DNA of 64,000 nucleotides from Myxococcaceae bacterium (GCA_016793095.1 JAEUJQ010000059.1:62001-126000); one strand, 5' to 3'. Shown: positions 40,535 through 49,553, counted from the first letter of the stretch. Notes: generated from the sequence alone by a model not told the origin. A program made the numbers and translations.

Positions 40535-41959
40535 GTGCGCTCCTGGCCGTGCTTCATGGTGCTGCTCTGTGCGTGTCCGCGCGCGAGCGGCCCGCCAGCG
40601 CGAGACACCTTGATCGGGCTCGAGGCGCCGCTCATCCCCGGGCCCGGGCTTCGCGTGTCGGTCGCCGGGCAGGTGTTCGAGCGTCCGGCGGAGATCATCC
40701 TCGACATCGCCGCCACCATGACGCTGGTAACGAAGGGGTGCGTCGAGGACCCGATGGTGAGCGGCACGACGGTGAAGGTGATCGACCCGATGGGCGGCGC
40801 CGACTCGTACCGGGTGACCCGACTCGCGGGGCTCACCGTCTCGGGCAGACGGCTCGTGCCGGCAGAGGCAGGCCTCGCCGATGGGGACGGGTGCTCGGTG
40901 GTGGTGGGCACCGATCTGCTGTCGAACACCGCCTTGCAGATCGATCCCGCGAGGCGCCTCGTCCGCTTCCTCCCGTCGAAGCCTCGCGCGGAATGGCTCG
41001 CCGACGCGGAGCAGCTCGGCGGTGAGGTGCAGGTGCTCGAGCTGACCCGCGAGCCCCGCCACGACTGGCCGATGCTGGCGGTGCGGCTGGGTCAGCGCGA
41101 CACGAGCTTCACAGGCGCGTTCCTGTTCTCGACGCGCGACCGCGTGAGCCGCGTCTTCGAAGCGCCCGCGCGACAGGCCGGCTTCACCACCACCGCCGAT
41201 CTCCTGCAGAAGCTCGAGCTGCCGAAGGAGGTGCAGCTCCCGATGGACCTGTCGGCATTCAAGGGCATGGTGATGGACAAGGTCGAGCTGGCGCCCGGGG
41301 TGGGCGCGCAGGGGGTGTCCTTCGCGGTGCTGAGTGGTGGGCCTCCGCTCGGGGTCGACGGCGTGCTCGCGGCCGATGCCTGGGGACGGTTCGAGCTCAC
41401 CGTGGACGTCAGCTCGGGCGTGCTGATGCTGCACCGACCTCGCGTGCTTGGCTCGGGCCAGCGCTACCAGTGTGCTCGCGGCCAGCGGTCGCCGTCGGAG
41501 GACGCCTGCTTCGAGCTTGCCCAGGTGTCAGCCGGCCGGGGCGTGGCGGTGACCGCGACGGTCTGGAGGCCGCTGCCAGACGGGGGCCGCCTCTACCTCG
41601 ACTTCCCCGGGCTCTCGCCGGCCTGCCGCGTGGGCTTCACCTTCGACGCCGGCGATCGCGGCCGCAACACGCAGCACGTCGTGCCGTGGCCCCGGTTGTT
41701 CGAGTCGATGAAGCCCTGCGCCGAGACCCTCGCAGGTGTCACGCAGGTGTCGCTCGCCCTCTTCGAAGACTCGCCGCTCAAGGAGTGTCCCGGCGTCTGC
41801 GCGTTCGCGCAGGATCTCCGGACCGGCCGGGTGAGCTGCGAGTGCCAGCCCGGCCCGACTGGCCTGTCAGCAGAGGCAGAGCGGGTGTTGCTCGAGAAGC
41901 TGCGGGGCCTGCTGCAGAGGCGCGACGCCCGTCCCACGGAACCAGCCGATCCGCCGTGA
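40535..41959 (+). CDS. Lipoprotein with degenerate retropepsin-like domains
   Basis: 474 aa, GTG start 28 bp after the previous gene. Signal peptide ends in LLCACP, an acceptable lipobox. Residues 30-150 follow the order of a retropepsin half: a strand then ILDIAATMTLV where DTGA would be expected, and VVGTDLLSNTALQIDPARRLVRF in place of the LLGxDxL element. A second such element (VDGVLAADAWGRFELTVD) lies near 275. The catalytic Asp-Thr-Gly is not intact (DIAA), so proteolysis is unlikely. The last third is Cys-containing and unassigned. Confidence 0.55.
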   Translation: MRSWPCFMVLLCACPRASGPPARDTLIGLEAPLIPGPGLRVSVAGQVFERPAEIILDIAATMTLVTKGCVEDPMVSGTTVKVIDPMGGADSYRVTRLAGLTVSGRRLVPAEAGLADGDGCSVVVGTDLLSNTALQIDPARRLVRFLPSKPRAEWLADAEQLGGEVQVLELTREPRHDWPMLAVRLGQRDTSFTGAFLFSTRDRVSRVFEAPARQAGFTTTADLLQKLELPKEVQLPMDLSAFKGMVMDKVELAPGVGAQGVSFAVLSGGPPLGVDGVLAADAWGRFELTVDVSSGVLMLHRPRVLGSGQRYQCARGQRSPSEDACFELAQVSAGRGVAVTATVWRPLPDGGRLYLDFPGLSPACRVGFTFDAGDRGRNTQHVVPWPRLFESMKPCAETLAGVTQVSLALFEDSPLKECPGVCAFAQDLRTGRVSCECQPGPTGLSAEAERVLLEKLRGLLQRRDARPTEPADPP

Positions 41960-42075
41960 ATACGCGGCCGTCTGGTTCCGGAGTGCCTCCAGAACGGGGC
42001 GCTGCGCAGTGAGCTACTCCGGGGTGTCACGATCCGGTAGGTTTCTCCTCACTCAACCTTCCAGCGAGGCCCTCG

Positions 42076-43167
42076 ATGCCGCAGGTCACTTCCGTTCGCA
42101 CCAACCCCATTCAGTCGCAGCCCGGCTCGTCGAATCCGCCGACCGTGACCGTGAACGCAGGTGACTCCCTGGGGAAGATCGCGCAGCGGCTCGGCGTGAC
42201 GACGCAGGCGCTCGTCCAGGCGAACCTGAGCAAGTACCCGTCGCTCGCCAGCAACCCGAACGCCATCAAGGTCGGCTGGCAGTTGAGCGTGCCTGGCGCG
42301 GGGCAGACGCAGACGGCCCCTTCGACGCAGGGCACACAGGGCACGCAGGCGACCCAGGGCTGGGGCCCCACCCCGACGGGGGACCCCTCGGTGCGCCAGA
42401 CGCAGCAGACCGGGACCACCCAGCGGCCCAATGACTTCGGCAACAAGCTGGCCGCCGGCGGCGCGCAGTCGATCGAGCTGCGCATGAAGCAGCACCTCGA
42501 CGCGATCGAGAAGACGGGCGTGGGCGTCTACTACGGCGATCACTCGTCGATGAAGACCATGACGCCGCAGCAGCGGAAGGAGTGGGCGACTCAGAACGCG
42601 AAGCCGGGCACCACGCCGAACGCGAACTTCAAGGAGTCCTCGTGCATCGGCTGGGCGTTCGAGAACGTGGGCGCCGCCTACGCGGCCGCGGGCAAGAGCG
42701 AGCGGTGGGGCGAGATCATGCGCATCGTCACCTCGAAGGGCTCCAAGGGCATCGATCTGGCGAAGGAGCTCCAGAAGGACGGCTGGCAGGCGATCTACTG
42801 GAACCCTGACGCGAAGAACCCGAACGACGGCAACGCCGAGCACTCGTTCTCGGCCCTGCAGGTGAAGCGCGGCAACGGGTACTACGGCGTCAAGGTGACC
42901 GACTCGGTGCTCGACTACCGTCCGACGGACCCCGCGAAGACGAAGGAGAACAACGCGGGCATCGACAAGCTGAAGAAGGTGCCGTTCTTCTTCGGCATGG
43001 CCAAGGGCGGCATGCACACCTTCGTGGGCCGCAATGGCAACGTGAACGAGTTCCACTGGAACCACCTGCCGGACTCGAAGACGGCCATCGAAGAGAAGCC
43101 GCTGAAGGACTGGGGCTGGAACTCGGGGCTCATCATGGTGCCGCCGGGGACCTGGCCGACCGAGTAG
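42076..43167 (+). CDS. LysM protein with a Cys/His-containing C-terminal domain
   Basis: 363 aa. No signal peptide. LysM module at about 20-72 (TVNAGDSLGKIAQRLGV ... ALVQANLSKYPSL ... IKVGWQLSVP), which binds glycan. A Gln/Thr-rich linker follows (75-120). The C-terminal domain (about 125-363) contains ESSCIGWAFENVGAAYAAAG and, 130 residues later, GGMHTFVGRNGNVNEFHW, a Cys-then-His order as in papain-like or NlpC/P60 folds. Activity is inferred only from that order. A leaderless LysM-hydrolase could be exported by a type VI-like or phage-derived route. Confidence 0.6.
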   Translation: MPQVTSVRTNPIQSQPGSSNPPTVTVNAGDSLGKIAQRLGVTTQALVQANLSKYPSLASNPNAIKVGWQLSVPGAGQTQTAPSTQGTQGTQATQGWGPTPTGDPSVRQTQQTGTTQRPNDFGNKLAAGGAQSIELRMKQHLDAIEKTGVGVYYGDHSSMKTMTPQQRKEWATQNAKPGTTPNANFKESSCIGWAFENVGAAYAAAGKSERWGEIMRIVTSKGSKGIDLAKELQKDGWQAIYWNPDAKNPNDGNAEHSFSALQVKRGNGYYGVKVTDSVLDYRPTDPAKTKENNAGIDKLKKVPFFFGMAKGGMHTFVGRNGNVNEFHWNHLPDSKTAIEEKPLKDWGWNSGLIMVPPGTWPTE

Positions 43168-43178
43168 CCGTCAGCCGA

Positions 43179-44555
43179 TCAGGGCGTGACCCAGATCGCG
43201 TTCGTCATCACCCATGGCCGCTCGGCGCGGATGAAGTCCGATCGTTTGCCGATGTGCGCCTTGAGGTGTGACGGCACCATGCGCACCTCGACGCGGAAGA
43301 CGCCGGGCGCGGTGGGCGTGTAGCGCAGCGTGGGTTCGCTGGTGCTGCCGACCTCGTCCCAGCCGCCTTCGCGCGCGCGGAAGAGCTTCGTGACGATGGT
43401 GGGCGGTGGCGTCGCCGGATCGAGCTCGCGCACGCGGGGAGTCTTCACCTCGAGGCTGACTCCCGCGGCGAGGCTCACCGAGTCGCCCAGCTCTTTCGTC
43501 TGCGCCCCCTCGGTGGCGAAGAAGTCGAAGCCCTCGGGCGTGCCGAGGAAGTCGAAGGTGCCGTAGACGCGCCGCGCTCGGAGCGCCTCCTTCAGCGCGC
43601 GATCGTCCACCTCGCCGTCGCGGACGAGCAGGTGGTTGGAGAACATGATCATCATGCGCCGGTAGCTGTCGATGCGCTCTCCGTCCTGCAGCTTGTCGCG
43701 GAAGGTGTTGCGGTGGCAGTCGGTGCCCATCGTGGTGACGCGCTTGACGCCGCGCGCGAACACGGTGCCCCACGTCGCCAGGTAGGTCGGGTCGTCGAGG
43801 TTGAAGGCGGTGAAGAAGGCGTCGGGGTGCGGCAGCCCCTCGAAGTCGCCCATCGACACCTTCCCCACCACGAGCTCCGCGGCGATGCCGATGTTCTTCA
43901 GGCTGTTGCGGTGGAGGTTGAACATCTCGAAGCCGTCGAGGGGCATCGAGATGAGCTCCTCGGGCGTGTAGTCCTCGGTGTGGGCCACCAGCGCGAGGCC
44001 GCCGGCGTCCCTGGCCGCATGCAGGGCGACGTCGTCGCGGCCGTAGAAGGCGCGGCGGGTGGACAGCGTGCCGGGGTGTCGCTCGAGGCCGACCGGCATC
44101 GCGCCGCCGGTCTCCGAGCCCGCCATCACCAGCACCGACCTGTCACCGGAACAGGCGAGGCGGTTGGCGGTGGGGGCGCCGTCGTGCGTGACGAGCGTGT
44201 CGCCCTCGCCGGGGCGGTACAGCAGGACGTCGGGGAACTCGTGCTCGAGGAAGCTGTCGCCGTGATCGGTGAGGAAGACGAAGTCGTGCTTTGCCGTGCA
44301 GAGGTCGCGGCGGAAGTCCGCGAGGCAGTCGGCGTCGTAGATGCCCGCGTCGTTCTTCGGCTGCCCGTCGCACGCGTCGTGCGAGTAGATGCTGTGCGCG
44401 TGCACCAGGCCCTTGCGGTCGAGGAAGCCGCGTGCGCTGGGGCCCCGCTCGGTCGGGTAGACGACGCCCGGCGTCCACACGGGGGCGGGCGGCGTCGGCT
44501 TCATCGGTGACGAGCAGGCGAGGGCGGTGAGGGCGAGCAGCGGCAGACGGCGCAT
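43179..44555 (-). CDS. PHP-like metallohydrolase lipoprotein (DUF3604-type)
   Basis: 458 aa with lipobox LTALAC. PHP-type metal-binding motifs are visible: GLVHAHSIYSHDACDG, FVFLTDHGDS, VAHTEDY and MGTDCHRN. The C-terminal 120 residues look beta-sandwich-like. PHP proteins hydrolyse phosphoesters or act as amidohydrolase-like enzymes; substrate here unknown. Downstream of the Cys-cluster gene by 32 bp on the same strand. The ATG at 44555 opens the signal peptide. Confidence 0.75.
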   Translation of the reverse strand: MRRLPLLALTALACSSPMKPTPPAPVWTPGVVYPTERGPSARGFLDRKGLVHAHSIYSHDACDGQPKNDAGIYDADCLADFRRDLCTAKHDFVFLTDHGDSFLEHEFPDVLLYRPGEGDTLVTHDGAPTANRLACSGDRSVLVMAGSETGGAMPVGLERHPGTLSTRRAFYGRDDVALHAARDAGGLALVAHTEDYTPEELISMPLDGFEMFNLHRNSLKNIGIAAELVVGKVSMGDFEGLPHPDAFFTAFNLDDPTYLATWGTVFARGVKRVTTMGTDCHRNTFRDKLQDGERIDSYRRMMIMFSNHLLVRDGEVDDRALKEALRARRVYGTFDFLGTPEGFDFFATEGAQTKELGDSVSLAAGVSLEVKTPRVRELDPATPPPTIVTKLFRAREGGWDEVGSTSEPTLRYTPTAPGVFRVEVRMVPSHLKAHIGKRSDFIRAERPWVMTNAIWVTP

Positions 44556-44587
44556 GGCCCGCGGAAGACCACGACGAGGCGCGCGCT

Positions 44588-45070
44588 TCAACCCCCCGTC
44601 CCCGGCGCTGCCGCGGCGTGCCAGTCAGGGAGCGGCTTCGCCTCCGCGTCGTCGCGCCACGCGAGGTTCGCCCCAGCCAGCTGCGCCAGCAGATCGTTGG
44701 TCGCGCGGGTCGGCTGCTGCGCCGGGCCCTTCACCCGATGGCAGAAGAAGGTGCGGCAGCCGAACGGGCGCACCTCGTAGATGGTGCAGCGCGCGCCCGC
44801 CTCGTCGAGGAAGGGGCAGCCCCCGTCAGCGCGCCGCGGGGGCAGGGGGCGCCGCGCGCGGTGGAGGTGCTCGGTGATCAGCGCCCACTCACTCGGCCAC
44901 AGCCATGGAGGACGGCCCGTCGTCGCGAGCTGGCAGCACTCGGCCGTCGACGGGCACGACCAGCGCGCGTACGCCTCGGAGGCGGCCCGCAGCACCTCGC
45001 GCGTCTCGGCCAGCACGCGCTTGCGCTTCACCGGCTCGGGCAGCTCGTGCTCGTCCTCGTCATGCCGCAT
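44588..45070 (-). CDS. YkgJ-family cysteine cluster protein
   Basis: 160 aa. The cysteine pattern of the YkgJ/FliB-like metal cluster family is present: CPSTAECCQL, then CPFLDEAGARCTIYEVRPFGCRTFFC. These proteins are thought to bind zinc or an Fe-S cluster; a few modify flagellin, most are unassigned. ATG 45070 is chosen because the 40 residues before it in a longer frame look non-coding. Divergent from the zinc-finger membrane protein by 110 bp. Confidence 0.75.
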   Translation of the reverse strand: MRHDEDEHELPEPVKRKRVLAETREVLRAASEAYARWSCPSTAECCQLATTGRPPWLWPSEWALITEHLHRARRPLPPRRADGGCPFLDEAGARCTIYEVRPFGCRTFFCHRVKGPAQQPTRATNDLLAQLAGANLAWRDDAEAKPLPDWHAAAAPGTGG

Positions 45071-45180
45071 CGGCGCGATGCTCGTCAGCCACCGGCCCCG
45101 ACGCAAGCACGCAGGCGCGCCGGAGATCATCGCAACGGCGCCGGAGGGTAGTAGCGTGCGCAGCGGGAGGAGACCCACCG

Positions 45181-46197
45181 ATGCTCTCACCGCAGCCTGC
45201 TCCAGCCGGAGCGATGTGCGCTGTTCACACCGACGTCGCCGCCGACTCCGTCTGCTCGCGCTGTGGCAACTTCATGTGCGCGACGTGCTCCGATCGACGC
45301 ACGGGCACGCTGTGCCCGACCTGCCGGCAGGCGCTCGGCACCTTCCCGTTCAACCGCCAGAACTACGACTTCTCGGGCGTCTGGAACTACGTCTTCGAGG
45401 CGTGGCGGCGCGACCTGGTGATGCTGGGCGTCGGAGGCGGGGTGATGATGGGGCTCGGCTTCATCGGCAACGTCGTGATGCAGGTCTTCCAGCTCGTGGG
45501 CCAGGCGGTGCTGGTCGGCGGCGGCCGCGACAAGCTCGTCGCCGGCGGCATCGTGATGGGCATCGGCATGCTCGCGGGCCTCGGGGTGACGATCCTGGTG
45601 CAGGGCATCGGCATCATGGGGCTGATCCGCCTCTGCATCGACTCGCTCCACGGGCGGAAGGTCGAGATCCCCCGCATGTTCACCCAGGCGAAGAAGGTGT
45701 GGCGCTACGCGGTGGTGCAGTTGGCGATCATGTTCACGGTGACGGTGCCGCTGCTGCTGGGGGGCGGCTTGATCTTCGCGCTCGCGGTCCTGGTCGGAGG
45801 CGGGGGCTTCTCGGCTGGCGGCATCAAGGAGGCCTTCTCGGGCCCGGCGGCGATCGGCGTCGTCCTGGTCGGCTCGGCGGGGCTCACCTTCGCCCTGGTC
45901 TGGCTGGTGCTGCCGCTCACCTTCGCGCAGTTCGAGATCGTCTACGGGGGCTGCGAGGCGATCGAGGCGATCCGTCGTGGGTGGATCCTCGGCACCGATC
46001 ACCGGCTCCCGACGCTCGGCTACTCGTTGGTGGCGATGGCGGCGGTGATGGCGCTCAGCATCGCGGGCCTGCTCGCGCTCTGCGTCGGGGTGATGATCGC
46101 GGTGCCGATCGGCTACGCGCTCTTCTTCATGCTGCAGGCCGGGCTGTACCTCTCGCTGCGCAACGGCTCTGAGCTGCCGAGGCCCGTCGAGAGCTGA
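45181..46197 (+). CDS. B-box-type zinc finger protein with C-terminal polytopic membrane domain
   Basis: 338 aa. N-terminal treble-clef-like zinc site with eight Cys/His ligands (CAVHTDVAADSVCSRCGNF, CATCSDRRTGTLCPTC). Then six or so TM helices from about 75 to 325 arranged like DUF975/glycerophosphoryl-diester-type integral membrane proteins. GGAGGAG seven bases upstream of the ATG. The cytoplasmic zinc finger probably mediates protein contact. Followed 81 bp later by the Coa1-like gene. Confidence 0.75.
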   Translation: MLSPQPAPAGAMCAVHTDVAADSVCSRCGNFMCATCSDRRTGTLCPTCRQALGTFPFNRQNYDFSGVWNYVFEAWRRDLVMLGVGGGVMMGLGFIGNVVMQVFQLVGQAVLVGGGRDKLVAGGIVMGIGMLAGLGVTILVQGIGIMGLIRLCIDSLHGRKVEIPRMFTQAKKVWRYAVVQLAIMFTVTVPLLLGGGLIFALAVLVGGGGFSAGGIKEAFSGPAAIGVVLVGSAGLTFALVWLVLPLTFAQFEIVYGGCEAIEAIRRGWILGTDHRLPTLGYSLVAMAAVMALSIAGLLALCVGVMIAVPIGYALFFMLQAGLYLSLRNGSELPRPVES

Positions 46198-46278
46198 GCG
46201 CGATCAACGGTTCGTCACCTTTGGGCGTGTGTCGCGAAGCGACCAGTGCTCAAACGGCGTCAACCAGGGAGGAAGACC

Positions 46279-46890
46279 ATGACGCCCAACCCGCAGATGC
46301 CCCAGCAGCCGATGCCCCAGCAGAAAGGCTGGTTCGGAAGGAACTGGTTCTGGGTGGTGCCGGTCGGCTGTCTGGTGCCGATGCTGTGCTGTGGTGTCTT
46401 CGCCGGCGTCACCTACTTCGGCGCGACGAAGGCCATGAAGTCGTCCGCCGTGTACGCCGAAGGGGTCGCGCGGGCGCTGTCCAGCCCTGAGGTGCGCGCG
46501 GCGCTGGGCGAGCCGGTGACTCCCGGCTTCGCGATGCAGGGCTCGGTCAGCGACAAGGAGGCCGACATTCAGGTGCCGCTCGAGGGCAAGAAGGCGAAGG
46601 GCACCCTGTACGTCGTCGGCAAGAAGGTGGCCGGCAAGTGGCAGTACGAGCGCATGGAGGTGGACGTCGGCGGCAAGCGCATCGACCTGCTCGGCGGCGG
46701 GCTCGGCGGGCTGGAGGGGAAGGACGTCGAGAAGGAGCTGCAGGACCTCGAGAAGGTCTTCAAAGACATCGCCCCGGACGAGGTGCAGCCGCCGGACGAC
46801 AAGGCCCCGCTCGACGAGCCGAACGTGGTGCCGGGCGAAGGCGACAAGGCTCCGCTCAAGGACGAAGGCGATCAGGGCGGCGCGAACTGA
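46279..46890 (+). CDS. Coa1/Tim21-like single-span membrane protein
   Basis: 203 aa. Gln/Pro-rich N-terminus, one TM helix (about 25-50), then a Coa1-like domain: VYAEGVARALSSPEVRAALGEPV, GFAMQGSVSDKEADIQVPLEGKKAKGTLYV split into recognisable strands, and WQYERMEVDVGGKRIDL. This pattern of PEV-x-ALG, a polar strand, then GTLYV is the hallmark of the Coa1 family. Acidic tail (165-203). Role in bacteria unknown. GGGAGGA upstream. Confidence 0.75.
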   Translation: MTPNPQMPQQPMPQQKGWFGRNWFWVVPVGCLVPMLCCGVFAGVTYFGATKAMKSSAVYAEGVARALSSPEVRAALGEPVTPGFAMQGSVSDKEADIQVPLEGKKAKGTLYVVGKKVAGKWQYERMEVDVGGKRIDLLGGGLGGLEGKDVEKELQDLEKVFKDIAPDEVQPPDDKAPLDEPNVVPGEGDKAPLKDEGDQGGAN

Positions 46891-46891
46891 T

Positions 46892-47059
46892 CAGCACTTC
46901 CAGCCGCGGATCGAGCACGTCCTGGTCGCGGCGTCGCAGAGCGGCTCGCGCTCGCCATCTTCTGCAGGGGCGGAACGACCGCGGCTTCTTCTTCGTGGGC
47001 TTCGCGCTGACGGCGTGGACCACCGGCGCCGCTCCCGGAAGAGCCCGCGAACCAGCCCG
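46892..47059 (-). pseudogene. Frameshifted duplicate of the Cys-rich gene's 3' end
   Basis: Reading the minus strand up to the stop at 46892 gives ATRTCSIRGWKC, matching the end of the neighbouring Cys-rich protein (TKTCLIRGWEC). Upstream, AKPTKKKPRSFRPC matches its KATKKRLRPFRPC, but the two blocks are in different frames: about one extra base lies after the TGC codon of FRPC. There is no start. It is a decayed tandem copy directly downstream of the intact gene. Confidence 0.75.
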
Positions 47060-47449
47060 TCAGCACTCCCAGCCGCGGATCAGGCAGGTCTTCGTGCGCC
47101 GATCGCACACGGCCTCGTGTTCGCCGTCCTTGCACGGTCGGAACGGACGCAGCCGCTTCTTCGTCGCCTTCACGGGGTACAACACGGGCTCGGTGGCGAG
47201 CGCGCAGTCCGAGTTCTTCGTGCAGGCCACCGGCTCGATCCACACGTAGTGGCACACGCCGCGCACACAGCCGCAGGCGGGCCCTGTCTTCGGCGCGGGC
47301 CAGGACGAGACGCCGCCGTCGGTGGAGCACGTGGTGCCGTCGAGCACCTTGCAGTCGTCAGGCCCGGTGCAGCTCGTGCCCGCGACCGGGCCGTTGGCGC
47401 CGCGCGCCGGCTCGGCGGTGAGGCACAACACGACGATGACGGACATCAT
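47060..47449 (-). CDS. Small Cys-rich secreted protein coupled to the RlmI-like gene
   Basis: 129 aa with a signal peptide (MMSVIVVLCLTAEPARG). Ten cysteines in the mature part (SCTGPDDCKVLDG, ACGCVRGVC, CTKNSDCALA, FRPCKDGEHEAVCD, TKTCLIRGWEC), suggesting five disulfides in an exported protein. The ATG overlaps the stop of the methyltransferase gene (TGATG). A broken copy of its 3' half lies next door. Confidence 0.7.
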   Translation of the reverse strand: MMSVIVVLCLTAEPARGANGPVAGTSCTGPDDCKVLDGTTCSTDGGVSSWPAPKTGPACGCVRGVCHYVWIEPVACTKNSDCALATEPVLYPVKATKKRLRPFRPCKDGEHEAVCDRRTKTCLIRGWEC

Positions 47450-48618
47450 CAAAGCACCCGCAGGACGAAGCACTTGAGGTAGCGCGTCTCGCGCAGGCCG
47501 AGCAGCACCGGGTGATCGCGCCCGGCGCCGCGCTTCTCGACGATCTGCACGCGGCGCTTCGAGTCGGCGGCGGCGCTGTCGAGCATCTCCTCGAAGCGCG
47601 TCTCGTCGATGTGGTGCGTGCAGCTCGCGGTGATCAACGTGCCGCCGGGGTTGAGCAGCTGCATCGCGCGCAGGTTGATCTCCTTGTACCCGCGGGCGGC
47701 GGCGGCGATGTCGTCCTTCTTTTTCGCGAAGGACGGCGGGTCGAGCACGATGGTGTCGAAGCGGCGGCCCTCGTCGAGCGTGTCGCGCAGGTAGTCGAAG
47801 ACGTTCGCGCAGACGGTCTCGACGTTGGGGAGCCTGTTGCGCTCGGCGTTCTTCTTGATCTGCGCGCAGGCCGGCTCGCTGATCTCGACCGCCGTCACCC
47901 GCTTCGCCTTGAGCGCGAGCTGCAGCGCGAAGCCGCCCGCGTAGCTGAAGCAGTCGAGCGCCTCGCCGACGCCGTAGTCCGCCGCGCGCACGTGGTTGTC
48001 GCGCTGATCGAGGAAGGCGCCGGTCTTCTGCCCGTGCAGCAGCTCGACCTCGATCACCACGTGGCCTTCCCGGTAGGTGACGACGGGCGGCAGCTCGCCG
48101 AAGAGCACGCCCTTCTCGGGCTCGAGGCCCTCGAGGTTCCGAACGTGCGCGTCGGAGCGGTTCACGATCGCCTTCGGCTTGAAGTGCTTCACGAGCAGGT
48201 CGACGAAGAGCTGCTTCTTGCGCTCGGTGCCCGCGTGGAGGAACTGCACCGACAGGTAGTCGCCGAACCGATCGACGACGAGGCCCGGGAGCTGATCGGC
48301 CTCGCCATGCACCACCCGGTACGCGGTCTCGTCGGGGTACTCCCGGCGGCGCAGCGCGTCGGCGGCCTCGAGGCGCGCGCGGAGCACCGCCTCGTCGATG
48401 GGCGTGTCGTCCCACGCGAGCCAGCGCAGGGAGATCTTCGACGCCTTCGAGTACAGCGCCTGGCCGAGGAACCAGCCGCGGGTGTCTTCCACGCGCACGA
48501 CGTCGCCGGCCTGCACGTCGTCGCCGACGCTCTCGACGTCGGCGGCGTAGATCCACGGGTGGCCGTTCTTCCAGCGCTCGACGCCCTTCTTCGTGATGCA
48601 GGCAGTGCCACGCTTCAT
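47449..48618 (-). CDS. rlmI: RlmI-type class I SAM rRNA methyltransferase with PUA domain
   Basis: 389 aa, the RlmI size. PUA domain at 1-75 (GHPWIYAADVESV, GQALYSKASKISLRWL), a middle domain with QLPGLVVDRFGDYLSVQFL, and a C-terminal Rossmann fold: motif I ALDCFSYAGGFAL, VTAVEISEPA, and motif IV LDPPSFAKKK. RlmI makes m5C1962 in 23S rRNA, and the position of the catalytic Cys is consistent with ITASCTHH. Exact base is inferred from the family. Confidence 0.88.
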   Translation of the reverse strand: MKRGTACITKKGVERWKNGHPWIYAADVESVGDDVQAGDVVRVEDTRGWFLGQALYSKASKISLRWLAWDDTPIDEAVLRARLEAADALRRREYPDETAYRVVHGEADQLPGLVVDRFGDYLSVQFLHAGTERKKQLFVDLLVKHFKPKAIVNRSDAHVRNLEGLEPEKGVLFGELPPVVTYREGHVVIEVELLHGQKTGAFLDQRDNHVRAADYGVGEALDCFSYAGGFALQLALKAKRVTAVEISEPACAQIKKNAERNRLPNVETVCANVFDYLRDTLDEGRRFDTIVLDPPSFAKKKDDIAAAARGYKEINLRAMQLLNPGGTLITASCTHHIDETRFEEMLDSAAADSKRRVQIVEKRGAGRDHPVLLGLRETRYLKCFVLRVL

Positions 48619-48628
48619 GGGGCGTCCC

Positions 48629-49483
48629 TCACAGCGTCACGACCCGATCGACGACCACGTGCCCGTGCCCGTCGTCCTTCACGGTGCACACCGCGACCGA
48701 CGGATCGTGCTCGAGGAACAGGTACCAGCCCTCCTCGACCGCCTGCGCGAGGAGCTGCTTCTTCTCTTCGATCACCGTGAGCGGGTAGAGATCGTACGCG
48801 GCGACCCAGGCCGGCTTGAGGTGCGCGGTCGTGGGGATGAGATCGCCGCAGAACACGAGCGTGTGATCGCCGGCCTCGAGGCGCACGAGCTGCAGCCCGA
48901 CGGTGTGCCCCTCTGACACGAAGAGCGTGATGCCCGGGTACAGCTCGGTGCCGCCCTCGAGCAGGTGGAGCTGGCCGCTCTTCTCGAGCAGCGCGAAGTC
49001 CTCGGGGCGGAAGCTGCCGCGATCCTTGTCGGTGGCCTGGTGGGCCCATTTCCAGTGGCGCCGCTGCAGGTGGTAGGTGGCGTTCGGGAAGCCGAGCTTG
49101 AGCTGACCAGCCTCGTCGCGCACGGTGCCGCCAGCGTGATCGAAGTGCAGGTGGGTCAGCACCACGTCGGTGATGTCGTCGCGGGTCAGGCCGGCGCGGC
49201 GCAGCTCCGAGTCGAGGCCCAGGTTGCCTTCGTGCGAGATGCCGTAGAGATCGCGGTGTCGCCCGTCCCAGCGGGCGCCGGCGCCGTCATCGACGAGGAT
49301 GCGGCGCTTGCCATCCAGCACGAGCATGCAGCGCATCGCGAGGTGCACGCGGTTGCGGGCGTCGGGCGCGAGGAGCCGTTCCCAGAGCGGCCGCGGCACC
49401 ACCCCGAACATCGCACCGCCGTCGAGGGCGATGCTGCCGTCACGCACCTCGTGGACCGTCAGGTGTCCCAGCTCGAAGGGCAT
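48629..49483 (-). CDS. MBL-fold metallo-hydrolase
   Basis: 284 aa. Metallo-beta-lactamase motifs: LTHLHFDHAGG (two zinc sites), a His in SEGHTVGLQLV, the Asp in VFCGDLIPTTAHL and a late His in FLEHDPS. The residues around the site and the length match the lactonase/quorum-quenching-like and general hydrolase MBL groups; substrate cannot be given. 10 bp upstream of the rlmI start on the same strand, likely an operon. Confidence 0.85.
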   Translation of the reverse strand: MPFELGHLTVHEVRDGSIALDGGAMFGVVPRPLWERLLAPDARNRVHLAMRCMLVLDGKRRILVDDGAGARWDGRHRDLYGISHEGNLGLDSELRRAGLTRDDITDVVLTHLHFDHAGGTVRDEAGQLKLGFPNATYHLQRRHWKWAHQATDKDRGSFRPEDFALLEKSGQLHLLEGGTELYPGITLFVSEGHTVGLQLVRLEAGDHTLVFCGDLIPTTAHLKPAWVAAYDLYPLTVIEEKKQLLAQAVEEGWYLFLEHDPSVAVCTVKDDGHGHVVVDRVVTL

Positions 49484-49553
49484 TGCCCGAGTCTGTCACG
49501 AAGGTGCGCGCGCGGGTGACGCTCTTTGGGGCGCGGCGTGAGAGAGTGTCGGC

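Noticed and set aside
39344-41434. A 696-codon minus-strand frame with repeated ATRRG units
   Set aside because: Shadow of the (GGSxA)n repeat and the following lipoprotein; no domain and no start support.
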